A DNA stretch of 24,396 nucleotides, taken from NCBI GenBank assembly GCA_050747825.1, contig JBOGJG010000105.1, forward strand, positions 1 to 24,396, read 5' to 3'. This stretch comes from JBOGJG01 sp050747825. GTDB taxonomy: Bacteria > Acidobacteriota > UBA6911 > RPQK01 > JBOGJG01. The notes beneath the pieces are model-generated. The model searched no databases. It was given only the letters and a program-made list of their open reading frames with translations, and was not told where the DNA came from. Positions within the stretch are counted from its first letter, which is position 1. Each line of letters starts with the position of its first letter. Below are positions 1 to 7,432 of this stretch, one piece after another. Both the position numbers and the translations under genes were made by a program.

Positions 1-36
1 AAAAACGCAAAACGCAGGACCTGACCCCCTTCAATC
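1..36. repeat. Possible REP-like stretch at the 3' end of the amidohydrolase
   Basis: The bases around CAGGACCTGACCCCC, flanked by a doubled AAAACGC/AACGC motif, look like a dispersed intergenic repeat rather than conserved protein sequence. On the coding strand it reads GGGGGTCAGGTCCTGC followed by two GCGTTTT units. From memory, similar GGGTCAGGTCYTGC motifs sit at gene ends in other repeat-rich genomes; no second copy occurs in this window. Low certainty. Confidence 0.3.
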
Positions 37-1346
37 TTCCGCAGCCCCTCCTGAATGTCTTGCTCCGACAGCCAGCGCCCTCTCACCATCACGCCGGCTC
101 GCTGGGAGATGTTGGCGGCGTCTGAAAGGGGGTTGGCATTCAGGAGGATGAGGTCGGCACGTTTTCCCTCTTCGACAGTACCGAACTCGTCCTTGTCCTC
201 AAAGTATTCTCCGACCTGGACGGTGCCGGAACGCAGGATCTGGTAGGGAGTCATGCCTGCCTCGGCCATGGCCTGGATCTCGCGGTGAATGGAGAACCCG
301 GGGACGGAGAAGGTCTGGGGAGCGTCCGTGCCGAAAAGGATGGTGACACCGCCCTCGTTCAGAGCTTTCAAGAGTTGCTTCCGGTTGGACGCGACCTGCT
401 GGGCCTGGTCTCTGTCGAATTGCGGATGGCTGATGCGTCGCTGATATCCTTCGATCCAATTCTCAACCTGCTCTTGAGGCATGTATTTCAACTCGGGATA
501 GCGGCGCATCTCGCTCAGGTCGGCAGATCCCAGTATCGTTTCCCAAAGTGCCATGGTAGGGACCACTTCGACCTCATGCTCGAGGGTGAGTTCAACGGCT
601 TCCTTTAACCTGGATTCGTCCAATGGGCCGCTTTCGCCATTCAGGTAGTCAATGTAGCCGTCCAGGTGATCAATTGTGTCCTGGCCCATTTCAATGGCAT
701 GGACCAGACCGACATCATCAGGAATGTGTCCCGCGAAGGGGATATCCAGCCGGTCAGCCTCCTCAGCCATGGCATCGTATTCTTCACGGGTGAGCCCTGG
801 AAGCACCTTGAGCAGATCCCATCCGGCCACCTTCTGCTCGCGAACTCTTTGGCGGGCTTGGGCGGGCGAATCAATGGAGTTGCCGCTGAAACCGGGTCCA
901 GCCAGATAAAGGGTGGGGGAGATGATGCTGCCCGTATTGGCCTGCTCCCGCAGCTCGAGCTGCCCAGGCGACCCTTGCATGCCTCGTACCGTGGTCACTC
1001 CGTTGGCCAGGTAAAGGAACAGCACATTTTGAACATATTCGGCCCGGGCATCAGAGGGCGGGATATGGCCGTGCATTTCGGCAAAGCCGGGGATCAAATA
1101 CTTGCCGGAGCCGTCTACGCGTTGGGCTCCCTCGGGGATTTCGACACGATCCGCGGGTCCGATTTCCGTAATGCGGTCGCCGCGGACGATTACGGTGTGG
1201 TGCTCGAGGCTGCGGTCATCCTCCATGGAGACGACGTTGACATCGACGAAAGCAGTCACGCCCGCATCCGGTTCCTGCGCTCCAGATGAAACCCCGATGA
1301 ATACGATGAATAAAAAGGCAATTAAAGGAACAAGTAATCTCAGCAT
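1..1346 (-). CDS. Secreted amidohydrolase, imidazolonepropionase-like (3' end beyond the window)
   Basis: No stop codon is reached before base 1, so the C-terminus is missing; 448 codons are visible, close to full length for the family. An N-terminal hydrophobic stretch (residues 1-23, ending SSGAQ) is a Sec signal peptide, so the enzyme should act in the periplasm or outside. The amidohydrolase metal site is readable: GFAEMHGH (HxH at residues 92-94), a lysine in DLLKVLPG that fits the carboxylated lysine ligand, histidines in FAGHIP and IDHLDG, and the aspartate in FGTDAP. These predict hydrolysis of an amide, cyclic imide or peptide-like bond at a one- or two-metal centre. The substrate is unknown; exported relatives include prolidase-like enzymes. 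The ATG at 1346 is chosen because it starts the signal peptide. It diverges from the DUF1080 gene with a 61-bp gap. The last visible codons run through a GGGTCAGGTCCTGC repeat-like stretch, so the true C-terminus may be altered. Confidence 0.9.
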   Translation of the reverse strand, partial: MLRLLVPLIAFLFIVFIGVSSGAQEPDAGVTAFVDVNVVSMEDDRSLEHHTVIVRGDRITEIGPADRVEIPEGAQRVDGSGKYLIPGFAEMHGHIPPSDARAEYVQNVLFLYLANGVTTVRGMQGSPGQLELREQANTGSIISPTLYLAGPGFSGNSIDSPAQARQRVREQKVAGWDLLKVLPGLTREEYDAMAEEADRLDIPFAGHIPDDVGLVHAIEMGQDTIDHLDGYIDYLNGESGPLDESRLKEAVELTLEHEVEVVPTMALWETILGSADLSEMRRYPELKYMPQEQVENWIEGYQRRISHPQFDRDQAQQVASNRKQLLKALNEGGVTILFGTDAPQTFSVPGFSIHREIQAMAEAGMTPYQILRSGTVQVGEYFEDKDEFGTVEEGKRADLILLNANPLSDAANISQRAGVMVRGRWLSEQDIQEGLRKIEGGQVLRFAF

Positions 1347-1407
1347 TGAATGATTGTACGAAATTTCTTGCTTTAAGGCTGATAGAGTGGAACAATTCAC
1401 AACCATC

Positions 1408-2163
1408 ATGAAGAGTGCCCTGACGGCTGGTTTTGCGGCGCTCAGCTTACTTCTGTGCCACTGCTCCGATTCGGTTCACGGCCATCAGGATGAATTTGTT
1501 TCCATCTTCGATGGCGAGACGTTGGAGGGCTGGCACATCAGTGCCCGGACCGGTCACAGCCGCGTCAGCGGCAATCAGACCGGCGGCCGGTGGGTGGTCA
1601 GAAACGGCGCTATCGTCGGGAGCCAGGATATTCCCGGCAATGGCGGCATCATCATCACTGATGAGCAGTTCGGGAATTTCGAGGTCGTGCTGGAAATGAA
1701 TAACGACTTTGGTCCCGACAGCGGGCTGTTTCTCCGCAGTACTGAGGACGGTCGAGCTTATCAGGCGATGATCGACTACCACTCCGGCGGCAACCTGATG
1801 GGAATCTATGGTGAGGGATTGGGAGGAAATCCTCACCTGCGGAACTTCAGTTTCCTGGACGATCCAGGTCGGATTGAAGCCGTGGAGGCGCCGCTTCCGC
1901 TGCCCGTCCTGTCTGAGTCGTGGCCCAGTTTCTGGAGGCATGGAGAATGGAATGAGCTGCGCGCTCGAATTGTCGGAGATCCCCCGACCATCACCACCTG
2001 GATCAACGGTGTGAAGTTCATGCACTGGACCGAGACCGAAAGGCGCCACCCGGATAGCGGCGGCATAGCCCTGCAAGTTCACGGTGGCGGCGATTTCACC
2101 AACCAGTTTGTCCGCTACCGAAACATCCGCCTACTTGGTGACACGCACCAATTAGACCCCTAA
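1408..2163 (+). CDS. Exported DUF1080 protein (3-keto-disaccharide hydrolase-like)
   Basis: The mature part begins with FVSIFDGETLEGW, the hallmark start of the DUF1080 / 3-keto-disaccharide hydrolase fold, a concanavalin-like beta sandwich. It continues with other typical elements: NFEVVLEMN, DSGLFLRS, GEWNELRARIVG, TWINGVKF and GGIALQVHGG. Members with known activity cleave 3-keto-glycosides made by sugar oxidation; many others are untested, so the substrate is open. The frame is open from 1354, but the ATG at 1408 is preferred because it starts a clean signal peptide (MKSALTAGFAALSLLL) followed by cysteines, possibly a lipoprotein anchor with a poor lipobox. The 251-residue length is normal for a single-domain member. 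The last codons (LLGDTHQLDP) are encoded by a palindromic repeat also found at the end of the SDR gene, so the native C-terminus may have been replaced. Confidence 0.85.
   Translation: MKSALTAGFAALSLLLCHCSDSVHGHQDEFVSIFDGETLEGWHISARTGHSRVSGNQTGGRWVVRNGAIVGSQDIPGNGGIIITDEQFGNFEVVLEMNNDFGPDSGLFLRSTEDGRAYQAMIDYHSGGNLMGIYGEGLGGNPHLRNFSFLDDPGRIEAVEAPLPLPVLSESWPSFWRHGEWNELRARIVGDPPTITTWINGVKFMHWTETERRHPDSGGIALQVHGGGDFTNQFVRYRNIRLLGDTHQLDP
2139..2156. repeat. Palindromic repeat at the DUF1080 gene end, copy 1
   Basis: TTGGTG-ACACG-CACCAA is a perfect 6-bp stem with a 5-base loop, followed by TTAG. The 15-base core TTGGTGACACGCACC recurs in inverted orientation at 16550-16566, at the 3' end of the SDR gene. 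Both copies are read as the final codons of the host gene, which fits a REP-like element inserted at gene ends. Confidence 0.65.
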
Positions 2164-2211
2164 ATCCCTTTCAATAAAGAGAACTTCGGCTGCTCTGGCA
2201 CCTAATTGCTC

Positions 2212-2579
2212 CTACAGCGCCACAGGACCGCCATCTTCTCCTGGCTTGCGATCTGCATTTAGCCCAAAGGGAGGCTTGTCCTCATCGGCAGGATTGAAAA
2301 AAATCTTGGCGTCGAGCACATTGTTTCGATGGAACTCGTAGACGGTGCCATGAAATTCGTTGCTCCCCGACTTTGTCGTCACGTTGATGACTCCCCCGGT
2401 GCCATGTCCGAATTCAGCCGAATAGACGTTCATTTGCACCTTGAACTCCTGAATGGCGTCAATTGAGGGCTTCACCATTTCGGCTCTGCGCCCGGCGGTG
2501 GCCAACTCGACGCTGTTGTTATCCATTCCGTCTCGTCTAATATGTAGTTGTTCTGGGTGGTCCGTTGCCCTCCGGTACT
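2212..2579 (-). pseudogene. Frameshifted fragment of a TonB-dependent receptor (plug region)
   Basis: Reading the minus strand from about 2579 gives STGGQRTTQNNYILD, the plug signature of Oar-like TonB receptors. Five extra bases (2530-2534) then shift the frame, and it continues as GMDNNSVELATAGRR, IDAIQEFKVQMNVYSAEFG, GTGGVINVTTKSGSNEFHG and YEFHRNNVLDAKIFFNPAD until a stop at 2212. The second part matches about residues 225-280 of the intact receptor at 11158-14559 (EFKVQ, SAEFG, TKSGSNEFHGT, YEFHRN, VLDA), so it is a paralogue. The N-terminal domain, the rest of the plug and the whole barrel are absent. A receptor needs about 1000 residues, so this is dead. It abuts the transposase remnant, which may have caused the truncation. 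Confidence 0.85.
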
Positions 2580-2639
2580 AACGCAAGTTTACGGATATTT
2601 TAGGCGATAGTCAGGCATAAGTGGTTGATGCAGCTTTAC

Positions 2640-3812
2640 TTAATCTTGGTTCAGAGGCGTGGTACCCATCTCCTTGGCGAGCCGGTGTAAATCCAGAGCT
2701 TCTGCCAGGCGCCGCTGATCTTCGTCCATGGCCGAAAGAACCCGTTCGCCGGAACCGTTGGTGTAAATCACTAAAGTTTCGTGGATCTTCTCGAGCCGGC
2801 CGATCGTTCTTGGGGCATTCAAGCCGATCCCGGACTGCCGCAATTGCATTTGGAGAACAGCCAGGAGCAGCAGCGCAAAATGGCAGTACAAAGTATGGAC
2901 GCGAATCTTGCTGTCCGTCCACTGGAACATCGGCCACCAGGGGCCATTGGATCGCGCTTTGCTGAGGGCAAACAGGTGTTCCTGACGGGTCAGGCGTCGG
3001 TAGGCGGAAACGATCTGCTCACTGCTCCAATCGTCCCGATCCGTAAACAGGACCGTCTTTCCCAAGTAGCGACGCTGAAGCTCGCGCTTTTTCTTGGCAT
3101 CCCAGGACCAACGCAGCTCCAGCACTTTCTGCCCCTCGGTCTTCATCTCCACCTGCAAAAACTCGCGCAGATGATCGCGGGCCGTCCACTCTCGGATTTT
3201 ATTCTCCACTGAGCTTTCCTGATATCCCTTGCCTTTGCGGCTCCGACTTTCCTGGATGTGGCGGGCTAACTCCAGTAATTTTCCGTGCACCTTCTGTTGC
3301 AGGCGATTCATGGCGGCTCGCTGCTTGCGCAAAAAAGAGGGGGAAAAGACCACCAGTAGCGTTCGCTCCCGCCCCCAAAGCTGGTGCCGACTGCGGTAGA
3401 TCTTCACGTGTTTGGACCCGGCCAGTTCCAGTTTCTGGTGAGCTTCCCGATCCACCTCCAGCAAGTCCGCCACCCAGCCTCCGGGAAGCGCTCCCACGTA
3501 ATGCACCGCCGCCCCATCCAAAGTATCCAGATGGCTTCGGCTACTGTTGCCGCCGTCAAAAACCAAAGTCATTTGCTCGGGCGGTCGGTTTAATCCCCTC
3601 ATCCACGCCTGCACCATCCCCTCCCAAGCCGTGCTGAAGTGACTCACATCGGGCCGGTTGCCGGCATAACACTGGTGATATAAAGGCAGGCCCGTTTCCT
3701 CGTCTTCAAATAAAGCCAGGGAAAGCTGACGCAGATCGGATCGTTTCTGCTTACTGTGCCCCCGCTGAGGCAGTTTCGGCCGCTGGTTGAACGTATCAAT
3801 GAGGGTGGAGAA
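2640..3812 (-). pseudogene. 5'-truncated IS1634/IS4-like DDE transposase
   Basis: The open frame on the minus strand runs from about 3812 to a TAA at 2640. It holds FSTLIDTFNQRP, GHSKQKRSDLRQLSLAL, GLPLYHQCYAGNRPD, TLVFDGGNSS (second catalytic Asp region), the long beta-strand insertion, and YRRLTRQEHLF with the C-terminal helices. This order is typical of IS1634-type members of the IS4 superfamily. The N-terminal portion, including the first catalytic Asp that normally sits just before the FxxFIDTFN segment, is missing: upstream the frame hits TAA at 3819-3821 and runs into DUF1501 sequence. A GTG at 3647 could start a shorter peptide, but it would lack the first Asp. The element is therefore immobile on its own. 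No terminal inverted repeats or target duplication could be recognised. Confidence 0.85.
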
Positions 3813-3945
3813 CCGCCATTACGTCACTGATATTCATGCCACGCTTTTGCACCAGCTCGGGCTGATCCCCCAAAGGCTCGACGTCCCCGGACATCAGCGA
3901 CTGAGAATCGATTACGGGAACCCCATAAAAGAGATCATCTCCTGA
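3805..3945 (+). pseudogene. 3' remnant of a DUF1501 (sulfatase-fold) gene
   Basis: The plus strand reads VENRHYVTDIHATLLHQLGL, then QRLDVPGHQRLRIDYGN and VKEI-like PIKEIIS before a TGA at 3943-3945. The pattern HxxDxHATLLHxLGL...G...L.D..G..VKEIL is the invariant C-terminus of DUF1501 proteins, Tat-exported alkaline-phosphatase-superfamily proteins usually encoded beside DUF1549/DUF1553 cytochrome-like proteins in Planctomycetes, Verrucomicrobia and Acidobacteria. Only about 45 of roughly 450-490 codons remain; everything upstream is replaced by the IS1634-like remnant on the opposite strand, so the break is at about 3805-3815. The gene is dead here, and its original upstream partner is not in this window. 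Confidence 0.8.
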
Positions 3946-4021
3946 GCGAAGCCTTCGTGCTTTGAGAGTTCGCGTTTTTCCGCGGGACCAATCCGCCACG
4001 GTCTGCTAACATCCCCCCGAT

Positions 4022-5734
4022 ATGAAGCGACGTGAATTTCTCAAAGGGTTGAGCGTGCTCGGCGGTGGCTCGCTCTTTTCCTTACCCCATCTTCGAGCAG
4101 TGGGACCGGGATGGGCACAGGGAGCGCGCGGCGCAATCCAATGCGACGTCGCCATCATCGGCGGCGGCGTGGGAGGTTGCGCGGCGGCCCTGGCGGCCGC
4201 GCGCAGCGGCATGCGGGTCGTCCTCTCGGAAGAGACCGACTGGATCGGCGGACAGCTCACGCAGCAGGCCGTCCCTCCCGATGAGCATCCCTGGATCGAG
4301 CAGTTCGGAGCCACCCGCTCCTATCGCGAATATCGGCAGGGGGTGCGCGATTACTACCGCCGCTGGTATCCGCTCACTGCCGAAGCCGGTCGAAGGTGGA
4401 ATCTCAATCCCGGCAACTGCAGCGTGTCGCGGATTTGCCACGAACCCCGAGTCGCGCTCGCCGTGCTCGAGTCGATGCTGGCTCCCTACGTCAGCGGCGG
4501 CCAGCTCTCGATTCTTCTCGAGCACCGGCCGGTCTCCGCCGGCACGACCGATGATCGCGTGGAGACCGTCCGAGTGCGGGATTTGAGAGAAGGCCGGGAA
4601 ATCGACCTGGCCGCGCGCTATTTCATCGATGCCACCGAGACCGGCGAGCTCCTCCCGCTGGCTAAAACTGAGTATGTCACCGGCGCCGAATCGCAGGCCG
4701 AGACCGGCGAGCCGCATGCTCCTTCCGAGGCTCAGCCGGCGAACATGCAGGCGATCACGTGGTGTTTCGCGATTGATTACGTGGAGGGGGAGAATCACAC
4801 GATCGAAAAACCCCGACAGTACGACTTTTGGCGTGATTACGTTCCCGATTTAAGACCCCCTTGGCCGGGAAAGCTGCTGAGCCTCACCTATTCGCATCCC
4901 ATTACGCTGGAGCCGCAGCCGCGTCAATTTGATCCTCGCACCGGCAATGAAAATCCGGATATGTGGAGGTATCGCCGTCTTGCTGACCCGTTGAACTTCG
5001 AGAACGGCGCCTATCCGGGCGGGATTTCGCTGATCAACTGGCCGCAAAATGACTACCTGCTCGGCAATGTCTTTGAGGTCTCCGAGGAAGAAGCCAAAAA
5101 GCACCTGGACGGTGCTATGCAGTTGAGCTATTCGCTTCTTTACTGGCTGCAAACGGCGGCTCCGCGCCCGGATGGCGGCACCGGCTGGCCGGGTCTGCGC
5201 CTGCGCGGAGATCTCACGGGGACTTCTCACGGGCTGGCCAAGTATCCGTACATTCGGGAGGCGCGAAGAATCCGCGCTGAGTTCACGGTGCTCGAGCAAC
5301 ACGTGGGCACGGAGGCGCGCATGGAGATCACGGGCCTCGATCGCGATCGAGGCCAGGGCCAGTCCTTCCCCGACTCGGTCGGCGTCGGCAGCTACCGGAT
5401 CGATCTACATCCCTCCACCGGGGGGGACAATTACATCGACATCAGCTCCCTGCCGTTTGAAATTCCGCTCGGGGCGCTTATTCCCCAGCGAGTGGAGAAC
5501 CTTCTCCCGGCCGCAAAGAACCTGGGAGTCACGCACATCACGAACGGCTGCTATCGCCTCCATCCGGTCGAGTGGAACATCGGAGAGGCCGCCGGTTTTC
5601 TGGCTGCCTTCAGCCTGTCCAAAAAACAATCGCCCCGGCGGATTCGAAACAATGAAAGTCTGCTCCAGGAATTCCAAGGCTTCCTCACGGATCAGGGCAT
5701 CGAAATCCGCTGGCCGAAAATTACCCCGAGGTAA
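4022..5734 (+). CDS. Tat-exported FAD-dependent oxidoreductase 1 (FAD_oxidored family)
   Basis: The protein has 570 residues. It opens with KRREFLKGL, a twin-arginine motif followed by a hydrophobic stretch, so it is probably folded with FAD in the cytoplasm and then exported. DVAIIGGGVGGCAAALAAARSG (about residues 42-63) is a canonical dinucleotide-binding fold with GxGxxG, and ARYFIDATETGELLPLA is the second FAD contact typical of FAD_oxidored flavoproteins. The C-terminus has a GxxxPxxxxNLLxAxKNLGVTH segment and EWNIGEAAGF, which close the FAD site. The substrate is unknown. It is a distant relative of the two oxidoreductases at 7433 and 14559, which are much closer to each other. The start at 4022 is supported by the Tat signal; no good Shine-Dalgarno is visible. 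Upstream lies the DUF1501 remnant, so any original operon partner is lost. Confidence 0.9.
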   Translation: MKRREFLKGLSVLGGGSLFSLPHLRAVGPGWAQGARGAIQCDVAIIGGGVGGCAAALAAARSGMRVVLSEETDWIGGQLTQQAVPPDEHPWIEQFGATRSYREYRQGVRDYYRRWYPLTAEAGRRWNLNPGNCSVSRICHEPRVALAVLESMLAPYVSGGQLSILLEHRPVSAGTTDDRVETVRVRDLREGREIDLAARYFIDATETGELLPLAKTEYVTGAESQAETGEPHAPSEAQPANMQAITWCFAIDYVEGENHTIEKPRQYDFWRDYVPDLRPPWPGKLLSLTYSHPITLEPQPRQFDPRTGNENPDMWRYRRLADPLNFENGAYPGGISLINWPQNDYLLGNVFEVSEEEAKKHLDGAMQLSYSLLYWLQTAAPRPDGGTGWPGLRLRGDLTGTSHGLAKYPYIREARRIRAEFTVLEQHVGTEARMEITGLDRDRGQGQSFPDSVGVGSYRIDLHPSTGGDNYIDISSLPFEIPLGALIPQRVENLLPAAKNLGVTHITNGCYRLHPVEWNIGEAAGFLAAFSLSKKQSPRRIRNNESLLQEFQGFLTDQGIEIRWPKITPR

Positions 5735-5794
5735 TTAAGTGAGAGCCCTCCTCTGCTCTTGCCCAATGTTCCACATTTATGCTGATATGCTTTT

Positions 5795-5953
5795 ATGCGC
5801 ACCACAGTTGAACTGCCCTCCGACCTTCTTCGACGAGCCAAAGCGCGCGCCACGCAAGACCTTCTCTTGAATGAAAGGGAGATGCCGTTTATTATCCGAA
5901 GTGAATGCTCGGTTACTGGTTTTTTCTCCCCCTGTTCTTCCTTACTGCTGTGA
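5795..5953 (+). pseudogene. Truncated VapB-like antitoxin remnant
   Basis: The 52-codon frame starts MRTTVELPSDLLRRAKARAT, the typical N-terminal ribbon-helix-helix segment of VapB/DUF2191 antitoxins (MRTTVxLxxxLLxxAxxxA). After about residue 22 the homology stops: the remaining codons (QDLLLNEREMPFIIRS onward) run into the start region of the TPR gene, which begins inside this frame at 5905. The usual remainder (a GxSLxE helix and the toxin-binding tail) and the downstream PIN-domain VapC toxin are absent. The DNA-binding half could in principle still be expressed, but its position suggests a relic left by deletion of a toxin-antitoxin module. Confidence 0.6.
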
Positions 5954-7332
5954 GTTTACGGGCAGAACAGGCGGAAACTCTACCCAATCTTCCCACTCTG
6001 GATTTGGAGAGATTCGAGCCGGTGATTCGAAACGAGATCGCCAAGGCACAGGAGCGCGCGCAATCCGATGCTCTGGATGCAAATGTCGTGGGGCGCCTCG
6101 GAATGCTGCTTCACGCCCACGACCAATACGAGGCGGCCGCGCCGTGCTATGAACGCGCGCATCGCCTGCAACCTCAGGAGTTCAAGTGGTCATACTATCT
6201 GGGCTTGACTCAAATCGAGTTGGCCCGGACGGAGGAAGCTCTGGCAAGTCTCAGCCACGCGCTGAAACTCGAGCCGGATTACCTGCCGGCTCAATTGAAA
6301 CTGGCGCAGACGCTTCTCGCAACAGGAAACGTAAAAGAGAGTCGGCAGGCTTATCAGGTATTGGCGGAGCGCTTTCCGGAGGCGCCCGAAGTCCATTACG
6401 GCTTGGGCCAGGCGGCTTCGGCCGAAGGTAACTCAGCCGGAGCCCTCGAGCATTATCGAAAGGCATCTCAGCTGGACCCGGAATTCGGATCCGCTCACTA
6501 TGCTCTGGCTCTCGCGTTGCGAAGTCTCGGCGGCGCCGAGGACGCGGAAAAACACATGGCGCTTTACAAGAAGTATCGCGGACAAGTGCCCGCCCACGAT
6601 TCTTTTGTCGCCGAGCTGCACCGCTTGCGCGCCGGAAGCCGCGAGCATCTTGAACAGGGGTTAAAGCTTCAGCAGGAGGGAAAAATCGAAGAGGCTGTGC
6701 AGGCGTACAAACGAGTGCTGGAGGCGGATCCGGAACGCGTACAGGCACACATCAACCTGCTATCGGCGTATCTGAGCTGGGGCAAGCTGGAGGAAGCCGA
6801 AAAACATTACCAGGAGGCGGTCCGAATTAATCCCAACGCAGCGGAAGCACACTACAACTATGGTCTGCTGTTGAGCAGACAGGGAAGGGAAGCTGATGCG
6901 GCCGAGGCCTTCCGGAAAGCTCTGATGATCAATCCGCACTACGCGGAGGCTCACAACAATCTTGGACATGCCCTCTTTCGGGAAAAGAAATGGCAGGAGG
7001 CTGAGGATCACTTCCGCCAGGCGGTAGAGAGCAGACCGGACTATCGAATCGCTCGATATAATCTGGCCCGCCTCCTGCTCAATCGCGGAGATTTGGAAGG
7101 CGCGATCGGTCATCTGCTTCGGATTATTTCTGTTGAGGACAGCCAGACGCCGCTTTACCTTTACATATTGGCCGATGCGTGCGCCCGCGCGGGACGTCTG
7201 CGCGAGGCCATCGGCTATGCAGTAAAGGCCAAAGATATGGCAAAGTCACTGGGCCAAACCGAACTGGCTGCGCGCATCGAGAAGGAGCTGAGGGAGGCCC
7301 AGCGGGCGACCAAAACAGAGTTGCGACCATGA
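5905..7332 (+). CDS. Secreted tetratricopeptide-repeat protein
   Basis: The protein has 475 residues. An N-terminal signal peptide (LGYWFFLPLFFLTAVSLRAEQ) is followed by a short linker and then nearly continuous TPR units of 34 residues. Diagnostic units include YEAAAPCYERAHRLQP, EEALASLSHALKLEPDY, GALEHYRKASQLDPEF, EEAVQAYKRVLEADPE, EEAEKHYQEAVRINPNAAEAHYNYG and PHYAEAHNNLGHALFREK, about ten in all, split by a charged linker near residues 215-245. Such proteins act as scaffolds for protein-protein contacts in the periplasm; no catalytic domain is seen. It sits between two FAD oxidoreductases on the same strand with 100 bp before the next gene, and may support the same export or uptake pathway (inference). 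The start overlaps the antitoxin remnant and has only a weak ribosome-binding site. Confidence 0.85.
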   Translation: MLGYWFFLPLFFLTAVSLRAEQAETLPNLPTLDLERFEPVIRNEIAKAQERAQSDALDANVVGRLGMLLHAHDQYEAAAPCYERAHRLQPQEFKWSYYLGLTQIELARTEEALASLSHALKLEPDYLPAQLKLAQTLLATGNVKESRQAYQVLAERFPEAPEVHYGLGQAASAEGNSAGALEHYRKASQLDPEFGSAHYALALALRSLGGAEDAEKHMALYKKYRGQVPAHDSFVAELHRLRAGSREHLEQGLKLQQEGKIEEAVQAYKRVLEADPERVQAHINLLSAYLSWGKLEEAEKHYQEAVRINPNAAEAHYNYGLLLSRQGREADAAEAFRKALMINPHYAEAHNNLGHALFREKKWQEAEDHFRQAVESRPDYRIARYNLARLLLNRGDLEGAIGHLLRIISVEDSQTPLYLYILADACARAGRLREAIGYAVKAKDMAKSLGQTELAARIEKELREAQRATKTELRP

Positions 7333-7336
7333 GAAA

Positions 7337-7375
7337 GTGTCATAGAAGACCGCCAAAGGCGGCCTTTTACGACAC
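7337..7375. terminator. 39-nt near-palindrome, possible terminator or REP-like hairpin
   Basis: GTGTC opens and GACAC closes a stem whose centre is GACCGCC-AAA-GGCGGCC. The two 18-base arms differ at three positions, one of which is a G.U pair. It follows the TPR stop by 4 bases, and the right arm includes CCTTTT, so it could stop transcription between the TPR gene and FAD oxidoreductase 2. The length and symmetry beyond a minimal terminator also fit a small dispersed palindromic repeat. Confidence 0.55.
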
Positions 7376-7418
7376 GCTCTCGGGTCGCGGCTCCGTTCTA
7401 CTTTTTTATAGAGTAAAG

Positions 7419-7425
7419 AAAGGAG
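7419..7425 (+). promoter_or_regulatory. Ribosome binding site deciding a GTG start
   Basis: AAAGGAG lies seven bases upstream of the GTG at 7433. This strong Shine-Dalgarno supports GTG as the start of FAD oxidoreductase 2; no ATG in the same frame gives a complete signal peptide. Confidence 0.65.
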
Positions 7426-7432
7426 AATAGCC

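Noticed and set aside
666..1289. A 207-codon plus-strand open frame
   Set aside because: It lies opposite the amidohydrolase, whose minus-strand reading has a signal peptide and the full metal-site motif set; the plus frame shows no recognisable family.
1354..1407. An 18-residue longer start for the DUF1080 protein
   Set aside because: The extension is polar and would bury the signal peptide; the ATG at 1408 starts the hydrophobic leader directly.
3645..3647. GTG at 3647 as the true start of an intact transposase
   Set aside because: The conserved frame continues upstream to about 3812 (FSTLIDTFNQRP, GHSKQKRSDL), and the part with the first catalytic Asp is missing, so the gene is truncated rather than short.
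4082..4798. A 238-codon minus-strand frame opposite FAD oxidoreductase 1
   Set aside because: It has no family features; the plus strand has a Tat signal and a Rossmann motif in this same interval.
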